NCBI RefSeq assembly: GCF_009909235.1
Contig: NZ_JAAAPO010000005.1
Location: 124,001 to 188,000, forward strand
DNA from: Novosphingobium ovatum
GTDB lineage: Bacteria; Pseudomonadota; Alphaproteobacteria; Sphingomonadales; Sphingomonadaceae
DNA: 64,000 bases
Direction: 5' to 3'
Position numbers and translations under genes: made by a program. The notes beneath the pieces were generated by a model. That model was given only the letters and a program-made list of their open reading frames with translations, did not search any database and had not been told where the DNA came from. This document shows, piece after piece, positions 7,360 to 16,860 of the stretch (positions within the stretch are counted from its first letter, which is position 1; every line of letters starts with the position of its first letter).

Positions 7360-8906
7360 GCCTGGCTCTCGGCCTTGGGCTGTTTGCGGAACAACACCCG
7401 GTCCTCGGGGCCAAAGCCAAAGCGCCAGATGACCAGACAATAAACCGCCAGAATCAGCGGTACGCCCAACCCCACGCGCTGCCATTCGGCGGGGAACTGC
7501 ATCACCACCCAGCCGACCGCGCTGGCCACCGCCGCCGCCAACAGCAACGACCAGCGCCATGTATTGACCGGCTGTTTCAACTGCCACGCCAGCAGGCGCG
7601 ATTTGACAAAGGAAGCGATGGACAGCGTCACCATCAGCGCCCCCGCGGCCGATGCCGCCTGATCCATCTCGTTAAAGCCGAAACCGCCCGCGATCAGCAT
7701 CCCGGCAAAGGTCAGCACCGCCTGCAAGGCGATGGTGGCGATCGACACCCACAGATTGCGCATCGGCGCGGTATAGACCAGCGCGGCTTCGGATACGACG
7801 GCGGTGGCCGCGCCCACTTCGGCGCCCAGCAGGAATGCCAGCGCCAGAATCCCGCCGGTAAATTGCGGCCCGACCAGCCCCAGCACGCCATCGCCCGGAA
7901 TGCCCAGCGCCAGCGCGATGCCCGCCTGCGCGGCGGTGATCCAGAACCCCACCTGGCTGACCTGGCGGGCGATCGCGGCCAGCTTGCCCTCTTTCAGGTT
8001 GCGGGTGATGACGGGGCCCAGAATCGGCTCGAAACTGGTTTTCAGCTTTTGCGGCAGGCTGGCCACCTGTTGCGCCACGTAATAGACGCCCACCGATGTC
8101 GTGGTGGCAAACTGGCCCAGAATGGCGATGTCGATGCGGCGGGTGCCCCATTCCACCGCATCGGCCACGGCCAGCGGCATGTTGTCCAGCGCCAGCCGCC
8201 CGATGCGCAGCGGATGCGGCGTCCAGCGGCGCGGCAGCCCATACGAGCGCCACAGCGGCACCAGCGCTGCCACCGCCGCCGCAAAGATCGAGGCGATGAA
8301 CGAGAGCGACAACCCGCTATCCCCCACCGTGGTCCAGCCGATGCTGCCGGCGGCAAAGAACACCCCGGCCGCGATCGAGAGCGTCCAGGGCTCCACCACC
8401 GAGCGCGCCCGCACCGTTGCCCCCACGTCAAACCGATAGGCCAGCGCCGCCAGCGCGATATCGGTCAGCGCGATGGGGAAGATCGCCAGCACCAGCAGCC
8501 GGTCCAGCGCGGTGAACTCATCGCTGGGGAACATGGGATAGGGGAACAGATAAAGCCCCAGCGACACCGGCACCGCGATCAACAGCGTCAGCACCAGCGC
8601 GTCAGCGATGATATGGGCCGCATCGCGGTCATCCTCGGACAGGCGCTGAGCGATGCCGCGCTTTTGCCCCAGCGTGCATAATTGCGCCGCCAGTTCGATC
8701 ACCACCAGCGCCGAGGCAAACCGCCCCAAGGCGTCCGCGCCATACAGCCGCCCGGCAATGAACAGGAACGGCAATCGCGCCGCCAGACGCAGCAGAAAGC
8801 CAAAGAAATTGGTGCGCCCGCCCTTGGCCAGAGCCGCAATATCGCGTTCTGACCCGCGATCGGCGGCGGGCGGCGGGGTCTGCGGCAAGGGGATCGCCTC
8901 GGTCAT
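7356..8906 (-). CDS. polysaccharide/lipid-linked oligosaccharide flippase (Wzx/MATE-like)
   Basis: A 516-residue polytopic membrane protein with about 12 hydrophobic helices and an amphipathic N-terminus. It matches the oligosaccharide flippase family (MOP superfamily) that moves lipid-linked sugars across the inner membrane: GGRTNFFGFLLRLAARLPFLFIAGRLYG at the start, and GVYYVAQQVASLPQKLKTSFEPILGPVI in the middle. GGAGG lies 6 bases before the ATG. It overlaps gpsA (ATGA) upstream and the OmpA-like gene downstream. Its substrate is unknown, and no glycosyltransferase is adjacent. Confidence 0.82.
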   Translation of the reverse strand: MTEAIPLPQTPPPAADRGSERDIAALAKGGRTNFFGFLLRLAARLPFLFIAGRLYGADALGRFASALVVIELAAQLCTLGQKRGIAQRLSEDDRDAAHIIADALVLTLLIAVPVSLGLYLFPYPMFPSDEFTALDRLLVLAIFPIALTDIALAALAYRFDVGATVRARSVVEPWTLSIAAGVFFAAGSIGWTTVGDSGLSLSFIASIFAAAVAALVPLWRSYGLPRRWTPHPLRIGRLALDNMPLAVADAVEWGTRRIDIAILGQFATTTSVGVYYVAQQVASLPQKLKTSFEPILGPVITRNLKEGKLAAIARQVSQVGFWITAAQAGIALALGIPGDGVLGLVGPQFTGGILALAFLLGAEVGAATAVVSEAALVYTAPMRNLWVSIATIALQAVLTFAGMLIAGGFGFNEMDQAASAAGALMVTLSIASFVKSRLLAWQLKQPVNTWRWSLLLAAAVASAVGWVVMQFPAEWQRVGLGVPLILAVYCLVIWRFGFGPEDRVLFRKQPKAESQA

Positions 8907-9961
8907 GCGGCGCCTCCGGCCATACCCGTTTCGGCGCGCAACGGCCGCGCCAGCAATTGCGCCACCACCGCATGGGCAGGCGCGCTGCCTTCCAGCAGGC
9001 TGCACACCGCCTCGACAATCGGCATGGCCAGCCCCGCGGCCCGCGCCAGATCACGCAGCACCGGCGCGGTATGCGCGCCCTCGGCCACGGTCGCCTTGCC
9101 GGCCAGCGCCTGCTGCGCGCTTTGCCCCTGTCCCAAGGCGCGACCCAATGAATAGTTGCGGCTGGCCGTGCTGGCGCAGGTCAGCACCAGATCCCCCATC
9201 CCGCACAGGCCCGCAAATGTCTCTGCCCGGCCGCCGCGCGACAGGCCAAAACGCGACATTTCGGCAAAGCCGCGCGCGATCAGGGCGGCACGGGCATTCT
9301 CGCCCAGCCCCAGCCCCTCGACCACGCCACAAGCGATGGCCAACACGTTTTTCACCGCCCCTCCGATCTCGGCACCCACCACATCATCGGAGTAATAGGG
9401 ACGGAAAGCTGGACGGGCGATGACTGGCGCAAGGCGCTGCCATTGGTCCTGCCCGCCAGAGCAAGCCAGCGTGATCGCCGTGGGCATGCCCAGCGCAACC
9501 TCACGCGCAAAGGTCGGGCCAGAGGCCACCGCGATTCGCGCATCGGGCACGGCGGCGCGGGCAACATCGGCCATCAACCGGCCGGTGCCCGCCTCGATCC
9601 CCTTGGCGCACAGCACCAGATCGCGCGGGGCTCCACCGGCGCGCGGCGGCAATTGCGCCAACACCGATCCCACATGTTGCGCCGGGCACACCACCAGCAC
9701 GGTGGCCAGATCGGCCAGATCCGCCATGGCGGTGGTGGCGGTGACGCTGGGCGGGATGGTGGCGTCAGGCAAATAGGGGGTGTTGCGGCGGGTCTGGTTG
9801 ATCTCGTCGACTAACGCGCCCTCGCGCGCCCAGAGGCGGACAGGTGTGCCATCGCTGGCCAGCATACAGGCAAGGGCCGTGCCCCAAGCGCCTGCGCCGA
9901 TCACCCCGACCGGCGCCAAAGGCGCCCCCGCGCCGATGGTTGCGTTCTGCCCGCCGCTCAT
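8903..9961 (-). CDS. gpsA: NAD(P)H-dependent glycerol-3-phosphate dehydrogenase
   Basis: A 352-residue cytosolic enzyme that reduces dihydroxyacetone phosphate to sn-glycerol-3-phosphate for phospholipid synthesis. Visible are the Rossmann motif [13 protein letters not shown] (residues 19-31), the NTPYLPD segment, LCAKGIE, the [10 protein letters not shown] motif, and the catalytic region [29 protein letters not shown] containing the active-site Lys. Its length is normal. It overlaps tsaD upstream and the flippase downstream by 4 bases each. This tsaD-gpsA pairing is familiar from other alphaproteobacteria. Confidence 0.96.
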   Translation of the reverse strand: MSGGQNATIGAGAPLAPVGVIGAGAWGTALACMLASDGTPVRLWAREGALVDEINQTRRNTPYLPDATIPPSVTATTAMADLADLATVLVVCPAQHVGSVLAQLPPRAGGAPRDLVLCAKGIEAGTGRLMADVARAAVPDARIAVASGPTFAREVALGMPTAITLACSGGQDQWQRLAPVIARPAFRPYYSDDVVGAEIGGAVKNVLAIACGVVEGLGLGENARAALIARGFAEMSRFGLSRGGRAETFAGLCGMGDLVLTCASTASRNYSLGRALGQGQSAQQALAGKATVAEGAHTAPVLRDLARAAGLAMPIVEAVCSLLEGSAPAHAVVAQLLARPLRAETGMAGGAA

Positions 9962-10995
9962 GCCTTGACCCCCGCGCCGCGCACGGCCTCTGCCGCCGGG
10001 TCCAGCGGCCAGCGCGGGCGCGCGGCCACATCCAGCGGATCGGGCGCATGGCCCGCGGCCAGCTTTTCACAGCCCGCCCATGCGATCATCGCGGCATTGT
10101 CGGTGCACAGCGCCAGCGGCGGCGCGACAAAGCGAAGCCCATGCGCGGCAGCAAGATCCTCCAGCGCGGCGCGCACCGCCTTGTTCGCGGCCACCCCGCC
10201 TGCCACCACCAGCGCGCCCACCTCTCCGGCGGCGGCAAGGGCGCGGCGCGTGCGGTCGATCACGCAATCAATGGCCGCCTGTTGAAAACCGGCGGCGATG
10301 TCGGCGGGGGCATGGACGCCCGCCTCATGCGCGCGCAGCACCGCGCTTTTCAGCCCGGCAAAGGAGAAATGCGGCTCGGCCGTGCCGAGCAGCGGGCGCG
10401 GCAAAGGCACCGCCTTGGGGTTGCCCTGCGCCGCCAGCCGTTCAACCGCCGGCCCGCCCGGATAGCCCAGGCCCAAGATCTTGGCCGTCTTGTCAAAGGC
10501 CTCGCCCAGCGCATCATCGATGGTGGTGCCAAGGCGAGTGTATTGCCCCACGCCCGTCACCTTGAGCAATTGGCAATGCCCGCCCGACACCAGCAGCAAC
10601 AGGTACGGATAGGCCAGCGAGGCATCGGCCAACCGGGGCGACAAGGCATGGCCTTCCAGATGGTTGACCGCCAGCAAAGGCTTGCCCGAGGCCATGGCCA
10701 GCGCCTTGCCCGTCACCAGACCGACCATCACCCCGCCGATCAGGCCCGGCCCGGCAGTAGCGGCAATCGCGTCCACCGCATCCAGCGTCAGCCCCGCATC
10801 ATCCAGCACCGCGCGCACCATCGGCGCCAGACGATCGGCATGGGCGCGGGCGGCGATTTCGGGCACCACACCGCCAAACGGGCGATGCTCGTCATCCTGA
10901 CTGGCGATGCGCTGGGCAAGCACCTGCCGGTCGTCGGTGACCAGTGCCACCGCCGTTTCGTCGCACGACGATTCGATGCCCATTACGATCTTCAA
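9958..10995 (-). CDS. tsaD: tRNA N6-threonylcarbamoyladenosine transferase subunit
   Basis: A 345-residue enzyme of the Kae1/TsaD family. With TsaB and TsaE it transfers threonylcarbamoyl to A37 of ANN-decoding tRNAs. It has [12 protein letters not shown] at the N-terminus, the metal-binding HADRL...[10 protein letters not shown] (His ligands near residue 110), [10 protein letters not shown], and the late AGGVAANK and CTDNAAMIA motifs. It is the first gene of the minus-strand chain and is divergent from hemC. A gap of 73 bases between the two start codons holds both promoters. Confidence 0.96.
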   Translation of the reverse strand: MKIVMGIESSCDETAVALVTDDRQVLAQRIASQDDEHRPFGGVVPEIAARAHADRLAPMVRAVLDDAGLTLDAVDAIAATAGPGLIGGVMVGLVTGKALAMASGKPLLAVNHLEGHALSPRLADASLAYPYLLLLVSGGHCQLLKVTGVGQYTRLGTTIDDALGEAFDKTAKILGLGYPGGPAVERLAAQGNPKAVPLPRPLLGTAEPHFSFAGLKSAVLRAHEAGVHAPADIAAGFQQAAIDCVIDRTRRALAAAGEVGALVVAGGVAANKAVRAALEDLAAAHGLRFVAPPLALCTDNAAMIAWAGCEKLAAGHAPDPLDVAARPRWPLDPAAEAVRGAGVKA

Positions 10996-11068
10996 CGGAT
11001 GCGGCCTGCGTCCTTCAGGTGTTTCAAGCGCTTCCCCTTAACGAGATTGCCGTCTAGCACAAGCGGCC

Positions 11069-12016
11069 ATGGCTGATTCACCTGTATTCCCTGCCCGGCC
11101 GTTGCGCCTTGGCACCCGTAATTCGCCGCTTGCGATGGCGCAGGCCCACGAAACCCGCGACCGGTTGTGCGCCGCGCATGGCTGGTCGCAGGACGCGATC
11201 ACGCTGGTGCCGGTGGTGGCCGGCGGGGACAAGGTGCTGGACCGCCCGCTGGCCGAAATCGGCGGCAAGGCGCTATGGACCAAGGAGTTGGACGGGTGGC
11301 TGTACCATGGCGAGATCGATCTGGCGGTGCACAGTTGCAAGGATGTCGAGACGATCCGCCCCGACTGGCTGACCATCGCCGCTTTCCTCCCGCGCGAGGA
11401 TGTGCGTGACGCGCTGGTGGGCGCGGCCAGCATTGCCGATCTGCCCCCCGGCGCGCGCATCGGCACCTGCGCCCCGCGCCGCGCGGCGCAAATGCTGCAC
11501 GCCCGCCCCGATCTGACCATCGTGCCGTTTCGCGGCAATGTCGCCACCCGTCTGGGCAAGCTGGCGGCCGGAGAGGCGGATGCCACGCTGCTGGCGCTGG
11601 CGGGGCTGAACCGGCTGGACAATGCGGCGGTGGGGACGGCGCTGGATGCCGATGTCTGGCTGCCCGCGCCGGCACAGGGGGCCATCGCCATCGAGTGCCG
11701 CAGCGATGACGCGGCCACCCGCGCCCTGTTGGCCGCGATTGATGACACCCCCACCCGCGCCGCCGTGCTGGCCGAGCGCGCCTTGCTGGCGGCGCTGGGC
11801 GGCAATTGCCACAGCGCGATTGCGGTGCATACGGTGGCCGATGGTGACACCATGACGCTACGCGCCCGCCTGTTCAGCCCCGATGGCGCCGACATGGTCG
11901 AGGGCAGCGCGCAGGTCACCGGGCCTGACCACGCCCCCGTCTCCGCGCTGGCCGCCGATCTGCTGGCCCGCGCGCCGGTCAGCATCACGCGCCATTTCGC
12001 TCCGCCATCGGCGTGA
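11069..12016 (+). CDS. hemC: hydroxymethylbilane synthase (porphobilinogen deaminase)
   Basis: A 315-residue cytosolic enzyme that joins four porphobilinogen units in heme synthesis. It has LRLGTRNSPLAMAQA, GGKALWTKELD, the catalytic Asp region, RGNVATRLGKL and ALAGLNRL. Several usually invariant positions differ. The common HSMKDxPT appears as HSCKDVETI. The GTSSxRR cofactor loop appears as GTCAPRR. The dipyrromethane-cofactor Cys sits in GGNCHSAIA rather than GGCQxPIG, with one extra residue. The catalytic Asp and cofactor Cys are still present, so the protein is probably active. The stop overlaps hemD (TGATG). Confidence 0.93.
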   Translation: MADSPVFPARPLRLGTRNSPLAMAQAHETRDRLCAAHGWSQDAITLVPVVAGGDKVLDRPLAEIGGKALWTKELDGWLYHGEIDLAVHSCKDVETIRPDWLTIAAFLPREDVRDALVGAASIADLPPGARIGTCAPRRAAQMLHARPDLTIVPFRGNVATRLGKLAAGEADATLLALAGLNRLDNAAVGTALDADVWLPAPAQGAIAIECRSDDAATRALLAAIDDTPTRAAVLAERALLAALGGNCHSAIAVHTVADGDTMTLRARLFSPDGADMVEGSAQVTGPDHAPVSALAADLLARAPVSITRHFAPPSA

Positions 12017-12768
12017 TGCGCGCGCCGGTCATCATCATCCGCCCCGCGCCGGGTGACGCGGCCAGTCTGGCCGCCGCCGATGCGCTGGGGCTGGATGCCT
12101 TTGCCTTTCCGCTGTTTCAGGCCGCGCCCGTGGCGTGGACGCCCCCCGCGCCCGACACCTGCGACGCGCTGTTGCTGGGCAGTGCCAACGCGGTGCGGCT
12201 GGCGGGGGACGGGCTGGATGGGCTGCGACTGAAACCGGCATGGTGCGTGGGCGATGCCACCGCCGCCGCCGCCCGCGCCGCCGGGTTAAGCGTGGCGGGC
12301 GTGGGCGCGGGCGGGCTGCAACCGCTGATCGACGCGCATGCCCTGCGGATCGCGGGCGAGACCCCGCGCCTGTTGCGGCTGGCCGCGCGCGACCGGGTGG
12401 ATCTGACCCCGCCCCCCGGCGTCTCCATTGCCGAGCGGATCGTCTATGCCAGCGCCCCCGTTCCGATGCCCGACACGCTGGGGCGGCTGTTGCAGACCCA
12501 TGCCTTGCCCGGCTTTGTCCTGTTGCTGCATTCGGCGGCGGCGGCGCGGCATTTCATCGCGCAATGTGAACGGCTGCATATTCCGCGCCACCGCATCGCC
12601 GCCATCGCCATCGCGCCGCGCGTCACCGCCGCCTGTGGCGATCCCGCCGACTGGGCCGCGCTGGCCACCGCGCCCGTGGCCGCCGATCAGGCGATGCTGG
12701 CACTGGCGGCGCAAATGTGCCAGACACTGCAATCGGTTTTCCCTTCTGATCCGGGTTCAGGACAATAA
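12016..12768 (+). CDS. hemD: uroporphyrinogen-III synthase (HemD-like)
   Basis: A 250-residue protein directly overlapping hemC, in the place where hemD is expected. It would cyclise hydroxymethylbilane to uroporphyrinogen III. The family is poorly conserved. The visible matches are the N-terminal IIIRPAPGDAASLAA, ALLLGSANAVRLAG near residue 55, CVGDATAAAARAAGL near 78, and LLHSAAAARHF...AAIAIAPRVTAAC in the second lobe, which are the usual HemD landmarks. An in-frame GTG one codon earlier is an alternative start. A further gene follows after 5 bases. Confidence 0.85.
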   Translation: MRAPVIIIRPAPGDAASLAAADALGLDAFAFPLFQAAPVAWTPPAPDTCDALLLGSANAVRLAGDGLDGLRLKPAWCVGDATAAAARAAGLSVAGVGAGGLQPLIDAHALRIAGETPRLLRLAARDRVDLTPPPGVSIAERIVYASAPVPMPDTLGRLLQTHALPGFVLLLHSAAAARHFIAQCERLHIPRHRIAAIAIAPRVTAACGDPADWAALATAPVAADQAMLALAAQMCQTLQSVFPSDPGSGQ

Positions 12769-12773
12769 CGCGC

Positions 12774-13637
12774 ATGATCGAGGAATTCCCCAACCAGCCG
12801 CGCGCGCAGGCCCGATCGGGCTGCTTGCGGCGCACAGGTGTGGGCCTGTTGTGTCTGGGTGCGATTCTGGGCGGCTGTCTGGGGCTGGCCTATTGGAACG
12901 GCGGGGTCCTGTGGCTGCGCGGCCACCTGCCCGCGCCCACCCCCGCTCCGGTGGCGGCCCCGGTGGGCGATGGCGCCATGGCGCGTCAGGCCGGGCTGGA
13001 AACGCGGCTGGCCACGCTGGAGGCCAAGCTGACGCAGATCACCATGACGGCGGCAACAGCGGCCGACAATGCGGGCCGAGCCGAATCGCTGCTGATCGCC
13101 TTTGCCACGCGGCGGCAGATCGATCGCGGCGCGCCGCTGGGCTATCTCGAGGCGCAGTTGAAGCACCGCTTTGGCGACACGCAGGGCGTGGCGGTGTCCA
13201 CCCTGATCAACGCCGCGCATCAGCCCATCACCCGCGACCGGCTGATCGCGCGGCTGGACGCGCTGGGCCCGGGCCTGATCGATCAGGGCGCGGCCGAATC
13301 GACATGGAGCAAGATCCGCCGCGACCTGTCGGGCATGTTTGTCCTGCGCAAGGATGTGGGCGGGCCCGCGCCTGATCCGCGCATCCGTCTGGCCCATGCG
13401 CGCCAATGCCTGCAGGAAGGGCGGGTGGATGACGCCATCGCCGATATCCGCCTGATGCCAGGGGCCAAGGCGGCCGAGCAATGGATCGCCGACGCCCACC
13501 GCTATGGCGAGATCCAGCACGCGCTGGACATCATCGAAACCACCGCCCTGTTGACCCCTGCCGAGCAGGCCGAGGCCGCCCGCGTGGCGCAGCCCGCCCC
13601 GGCCCCAGCCGCGGCGGTGGTCAGCACCACGCCCTGA
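12774..13637 (+). CDS. mitofilin/HemX-like membrane protein
   Basis: A 287-residue protein with an N-terminal cytosolic tail, one membrane helix (residues about 22-46) and a periplasmic part that begins with a Pro/Ala linker. A short coiled coil follows (RQAGLETRLATLEAKLTQI), then a helical domain (DRGAPLGYLEAQLKHRFGDTQ...). The architecture and the position after hemC-hemD match the mitofilin/HemX-like proteins that follow hemD in many alphaproteobacteria. Mitochondrial mitofilin shapes cristae. The bacterial role is not settled. It shares the hemC operon. Confidence 0.72.
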   Translation: MIEEFPNQPRAQARSGCLRRTGVGLLCLGAILGGCLGLAYWNGGVLWLRGHLPAPTPAPVAAPVGDGAMARQAGLETRLATLEAKLTQITMTAATAADNAGRAESLLIAFATRRQIDRGAPLGYLEAQLKHRFGDTQGVAVSTLINAAHQPITRDRLIARLDALGPGLIDQGAAESTWSKIRRDLSGMFVLRKDVGGPAPDPRIRLAHARQCLQEGRVDDAIADIRLMPGAKAAEQWIADAHRYGEIQHALDIIETTALLTPAEQAEAARVAQPAPAPAAAVVSTTP

Positions 13638-13643
13638 GCGCCG

Positions 13644-14888
13644 TTATTGCGCCTGTAGCAATTGCGGCAACCGGCCGCTGGTGCCGCGCGCCTCGTTCAT
13701 GAAAAAGCGTTTCAGGCCCGGCATCCGCTGCACCGCGCCCATGCCGATGCGGCGCACCGCGCTGGCGGTGCGGCCCGGCACGCCAAACAGGCGCACGATG
13801 CCATCCATCACGCTCATCACGGTAAAGGTGTCCAGCGCGCGCCAGCGTTCATAACGGGTCAGCAATTGCGCGTCCCCCGGCTCCAGCCCCAGCCGCATCC
13901 CCTCGATCAACACCTCGACCAAGGCGCCCACATCGCGCAGGCCCAGGTTCAGGCCCTGCCCGGCGATGGGATGCATGCCATGCGCGGCGTCCCCCACCAG
14001 CGCCAGCCGGTCACCCACAATGCGCGTCGCGTTCTGATAGGTCAGGGGATAGCACATGCGCTGAGCGATCAGTTCCAGCCCGCCATACAACCCGTCCATC
14101 CGCTTGGCGACCTCGGCCAGAAAGGCCGCGTCCGACAGCGCCATGACGCCCGGCCCGTCCTTTGCCGGGACGGTCCAGACCAGCGCGCTGCGGTGGCGGC
14201 CATCAGGCAAATCGCGCAAGGGCAACAGCGCGAACGGCCCGGCGGAATAGAAGATCTCCCATGCCACGCCATCATGCGGCTTTTCATGGGCCAGCGCGGT
14301 GACGATGGCATGGTGGTGGTAATCCCATGCCACCAGCCCAATGCCTTCCTCGTCGCGGGTGGGGCTGCGGCGGCCTTCGGCGCCCACCATCAGGCTGCCG
14401 GTCAGCACGCGGCCATCGGCCAAAGTCGCCGCCACGCCATGGGCGTCACGCTCGCGCTTAACCACATCGGCCTGTGTGTGCCACGCGATCAGGGGCTGGT
14501 TGCGCGCCGCCTCGAACAGGGCCAGACGGATGTCGCGGTTGGCAAACATCATCCCCAGCGAGCCATCGCCCGCGTCCGGTTTGAAATCGATCCGCCCCGG
14601 CTTCATCCCGTCGGTCACGGCAATCGAGTCAATCGGGCAGCCCAGCGGGGCCAGCGCCTCGGCCAAGCCAATATTGGTGAACAGGTTCCAGCTGGCCGCG
14701 CTGATCGCGCTGGCCCGGCCATCGACGCCATCGGCGGTCAGATCGGCGGGGTCGGCGCGTTCCACGACATGCGATGACATGCCATGCCGCGCCGCCGCCA
14801 GCGCCAGCGTCATTCCCACCAGACCGCCGCCCAGAATCACCAGATCCCGGCGGTCGGCCGCCACATTGCCCTGCACAGAGTCGTTCAT
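13644..14888 (-). CDS. UbiH/COQ6-family FAD-dependent monooxygenase
   Basis: A 414-residue flavoprotein hydroxylase, most likely one of the ubiquinone ring hydroxylases. It has the dinucleotide-binding LVILGGGLVGMTLALAAARHG at the N-terminus, DGRASAIS, the GAEGRRSPTR segment (DG-type motif), and the FAD ribityl-binding GDAAHGMHPIAGQGLNLGLRD near residue 300. Which ring position it modifies cannot be told. The ATG at 14888 is preferred. A TTG 12 codons upstream would overlap the phosphatase gene and has no better ribosome-binding site. Confidence 0.85.
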   Translation of the reverse strand: MNDSVQGNVAADRRDLVILGGGLVGMTLALAAARHGMSSHVVERADPADLTADGVDGRASAISAASWNLFTNIGLAEALAPLGCPIDSIAVTDGMKPGRIDFKPDAGDGSLGMMFANRDIRLALFEAARNQPLIAWHTQADVVKRERDAHGVAATLADGRVLTGSLMVGAEGRRSPTRDEEGIGLVAWDYHHHAIVTALAHEKPHDGVAWEIFYSAGPFALLPLRDLPDGRHRSALVWTVPAKDGPGVMALSDAAFLAEVAKRMDGLYGGLELIAQRMCYPLTYQNATRIVGDRLALVGDAAHGMHPIAGQGLNLGLRDVGALVEVLIEGMRLGLEPGDAQLLTRYERWRALDTFTVMSVMDGIVRLFGVPGRTASAVRRIGMGAVQRMPGLKRFFMNEARGTSGRLPQLLQAQ

Positions 14889-14911
14889 GCAGGGCGGCTT
14901 ACGCCGATGGC

Positions 14912-16732
14912 TTATTTCCCGCAACTGTCCGCAGGGCCACCATCAACGTCCAGACAGCGCCCGTCGAACTGGCCCGGCGCGGTCTTCAGCCCGATCAGCG
15001 CTGCCAGCGTCGGGGCAATATCCACCGTTTCGACCGGCTGAGGCTGCTCCATGCCGGTCACGCCCCGGCGCCAGAACAGCATCGGCACGCGCCGGTCATA
15101 ATCCCACACGCTGCCGTGGCCGGTAATCGTGACCGTATCGGCACGCGGCGTCAGCACCGCGACCACCGCCCGCTTCAGCGCCACATAGACATCGCCCGAC
15201 CGCTGCGGATCGAATGATGCGCGCGCGCGCTGCAACAGGCTCCAGTCCTGTGGCGCCCCGACCGGAACCGACGTCGCCATGATCTGCGCGCGGGTAAACA
15301 CGGCTTCCACCTGCGGATCGGCGCTCAACCGCTTGACCAATTCGGCCGAAACCGCGGCACGGGTCTCGGGGGGCAGCGCCGGGCTGATCCAATAGTCGCC
15401 GCCCACGCCATCGCTGCACACGATATTGGCCGCAGCAGGCGCGTCACTGCCAAAACAGGGCGGCAACAACTGTGTCAGTTTCAGATCGGCCGCGATGGCA
15501 CGGCCCAGCGTTTCAGGCGCCAGCGGCACTTCGGCCAGATCATGGTCATGGTGGATCTCACGCGGGCGGGCGGCATGCGGCGCGCCCTGTTCGCGCAGAC
15601 GCTCGGGCGTATCGATGCCGCCATGGTCGGCGGTCAACACCACCGCATAGTCCAGCCCCAACGCGTCCAGCCCCGCCAGAAACACGCCCAGCTTTTCGTC
15701 CAGCTGCTGCATCTGGATGCACATTTCCAAGCCTTCGGTGCCATAGGCATGGCCGATATAGTCGGTTGCCGACAGGCTGACCGAGAGCATGTCGGGGGCG
15801 CCGCTGGCGTTGCGGCCCAGCTTCATGTCCTTGGCCAGTTGCAGCGCCAGCGTCAGTGTTTCGGCATCGGCGCGCGGGCTGTATTTCATCTGATCGGCAG
15901 GCTTGGTCTCGTAATCGTTCAGATTGATCGGAAACCGCCCGGTACCCACGGTGCGTTCACCCGCCTTGATCGCACGGGCGCGCGGGGCGCACCACGCGGG
16001 CACGGCCATCGGCGGCGCGCCCTTGCGGATCAGGTTCAACAGGCGCATGTTGGCATCCATCACCGCAGGCGGCAGCGCGGTGCCATTATACGAATAGAAC
16101 CCCTGCGCGTCATACCAGAACGCCGCGTCGGTCTTGTGCCCGCCCATCATCATCACCGCACGGTCCTTGAACGACACGGCGACATTGCGGCTTTCGGGCC
16201 ATTGCTGCTTCATCATCTCGCCCAGCGTCGGCACCTTGAGGTGGAGCGGCGAGACGACCGGATTCTTGGGGCTGCTGTCGGGGTCGCGCTCGTTTTCGGC
16301 GCAATAGACGCGCTTGTCCCCGCGCGCCTGCGTCATGTCATACCATGTGTTGGCGATGATCCCGGTGCGCGCGGGATGGGCACCGGTCAGGATGGTGGAA
16401 TGGCCGGGGCAGGTTTCGGTCGCGGCATGGCTTTGAAATCCGCTGGGAAACACCGCGCCGGTCTGCAACCGCGCCAGACCGCCGGTATAACGCGTGCGGT
16501 ATTGGGCAAACAGATCGGCGCTGAACTGATCAATCGAGATTGCCACCAGCAGCTTGGGCGGCCCCTTGGGCGCGGGCTGGGCGGCGGGGGCGGGTTTGGC
16601 GGCGGGCGCGGGTTTGCCCTTGGCCGGGGCGGCGGCCAGCGGCGCGGCGATCAGCGCCGCCACCGCGCCTCCCAGCGCCAATGCGGTCATGCGCGAAAGA
16701 GCGTGTCGGGCAATGGCATTGGTCTTGACCAC
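14912..16732 (-). CDS. secreted alkaline phosphatase, PafA-type (nucleotide pyrophosphatase superfamily)
   Basis: A 606-residue secreted metallophosphatase. The start is the GTG at 16732, which has AAGGA 7 bases upstream, although the frame is open to 16768. A signal peptide ends near APLAAA, followed by a Lys/Pro/Ala linker. The core shows SIDQFSADLF with the first metal-binding Asp, the nucleophile Thr in SHAATETCPGHSTIL, DHGGIDTPERL, and HGSVWDYDRRVPMLFW. This set matches the phosphate-insensitive PafA/SPAP-like monoesterases rather than E. coli PhoA. It is divergent from dsbD. Confidence 0.88.
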   Translation of the reverse strand: MVKTNAIARHALSRMTALALGGAVAALIAAPLAAAPAKGKPAPAAKPAPAAQPAPKGPPKLLVAISIDQFSADLFAQYRTRYTGGLARLQTGAVFPSGFQSHAATETCPGHSTILTGAHPARTGIIANTWYDMTQARGDKRVYCAENERDPDSSPKNPVVSPLHLKVPTLGEMMKQQWPESRNVAVSFKDRAVMMMGGHKTDAAFWYDAQGFYSYNGTALPPAVMDANMRLLNLIRKGAPPMAVPAWCAPRARAIKAGERTVGTGRFPINLNDYETKPADQMKYSPRADAETLTLALQLAKDMKLGRNASGAPDMLSVSLSATDYIGHAYGTEGLEMCIQMQQLDEKLGVFLAGLDALGLDYAVVLTADHGGIDTPERLREQGAPHAARPREIHHDHDLAEVPLAPETLGRAIAADLKLTQLLPPCFGSDAPAAANIVCSDGVGGDYWISPALPPETRAAVSAELVKRLSADPQVEAVFTRAQIMATSVPVGAPQDWSLLQRARASFDPQRSGDVYVALKRAVVAVLTPRADTVTITGHGSVWDYDRRVPMLFWRRGVTGMEQPQPVETVDIAPTLAALIGLKTAPGQFDGRCLDVDGGPADSCGK

Positions 16733-16860
16733 GTAGCTATCCTTGCAAAATCGCCGCAGCGGCGGCACAGCCTGTCATGGCAAGCCCGCCTTGCCGGCGC
16801 AAGAGGCCGGTAGGATCGCCCCCACCCGCACTTGCCACGAACAAAAAGGCCAGAAGCTGC

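Noticed and set aside
7302-8681. 459-codon plus-strand frame opposite the flippase
   Set aside because: Composition is Arg/Gln/His-rich without motifs, the typical antisense shadow of a GC-rich gene. The minus-strand frame has clear membrane helices and overlaps its neighbours in operon style.
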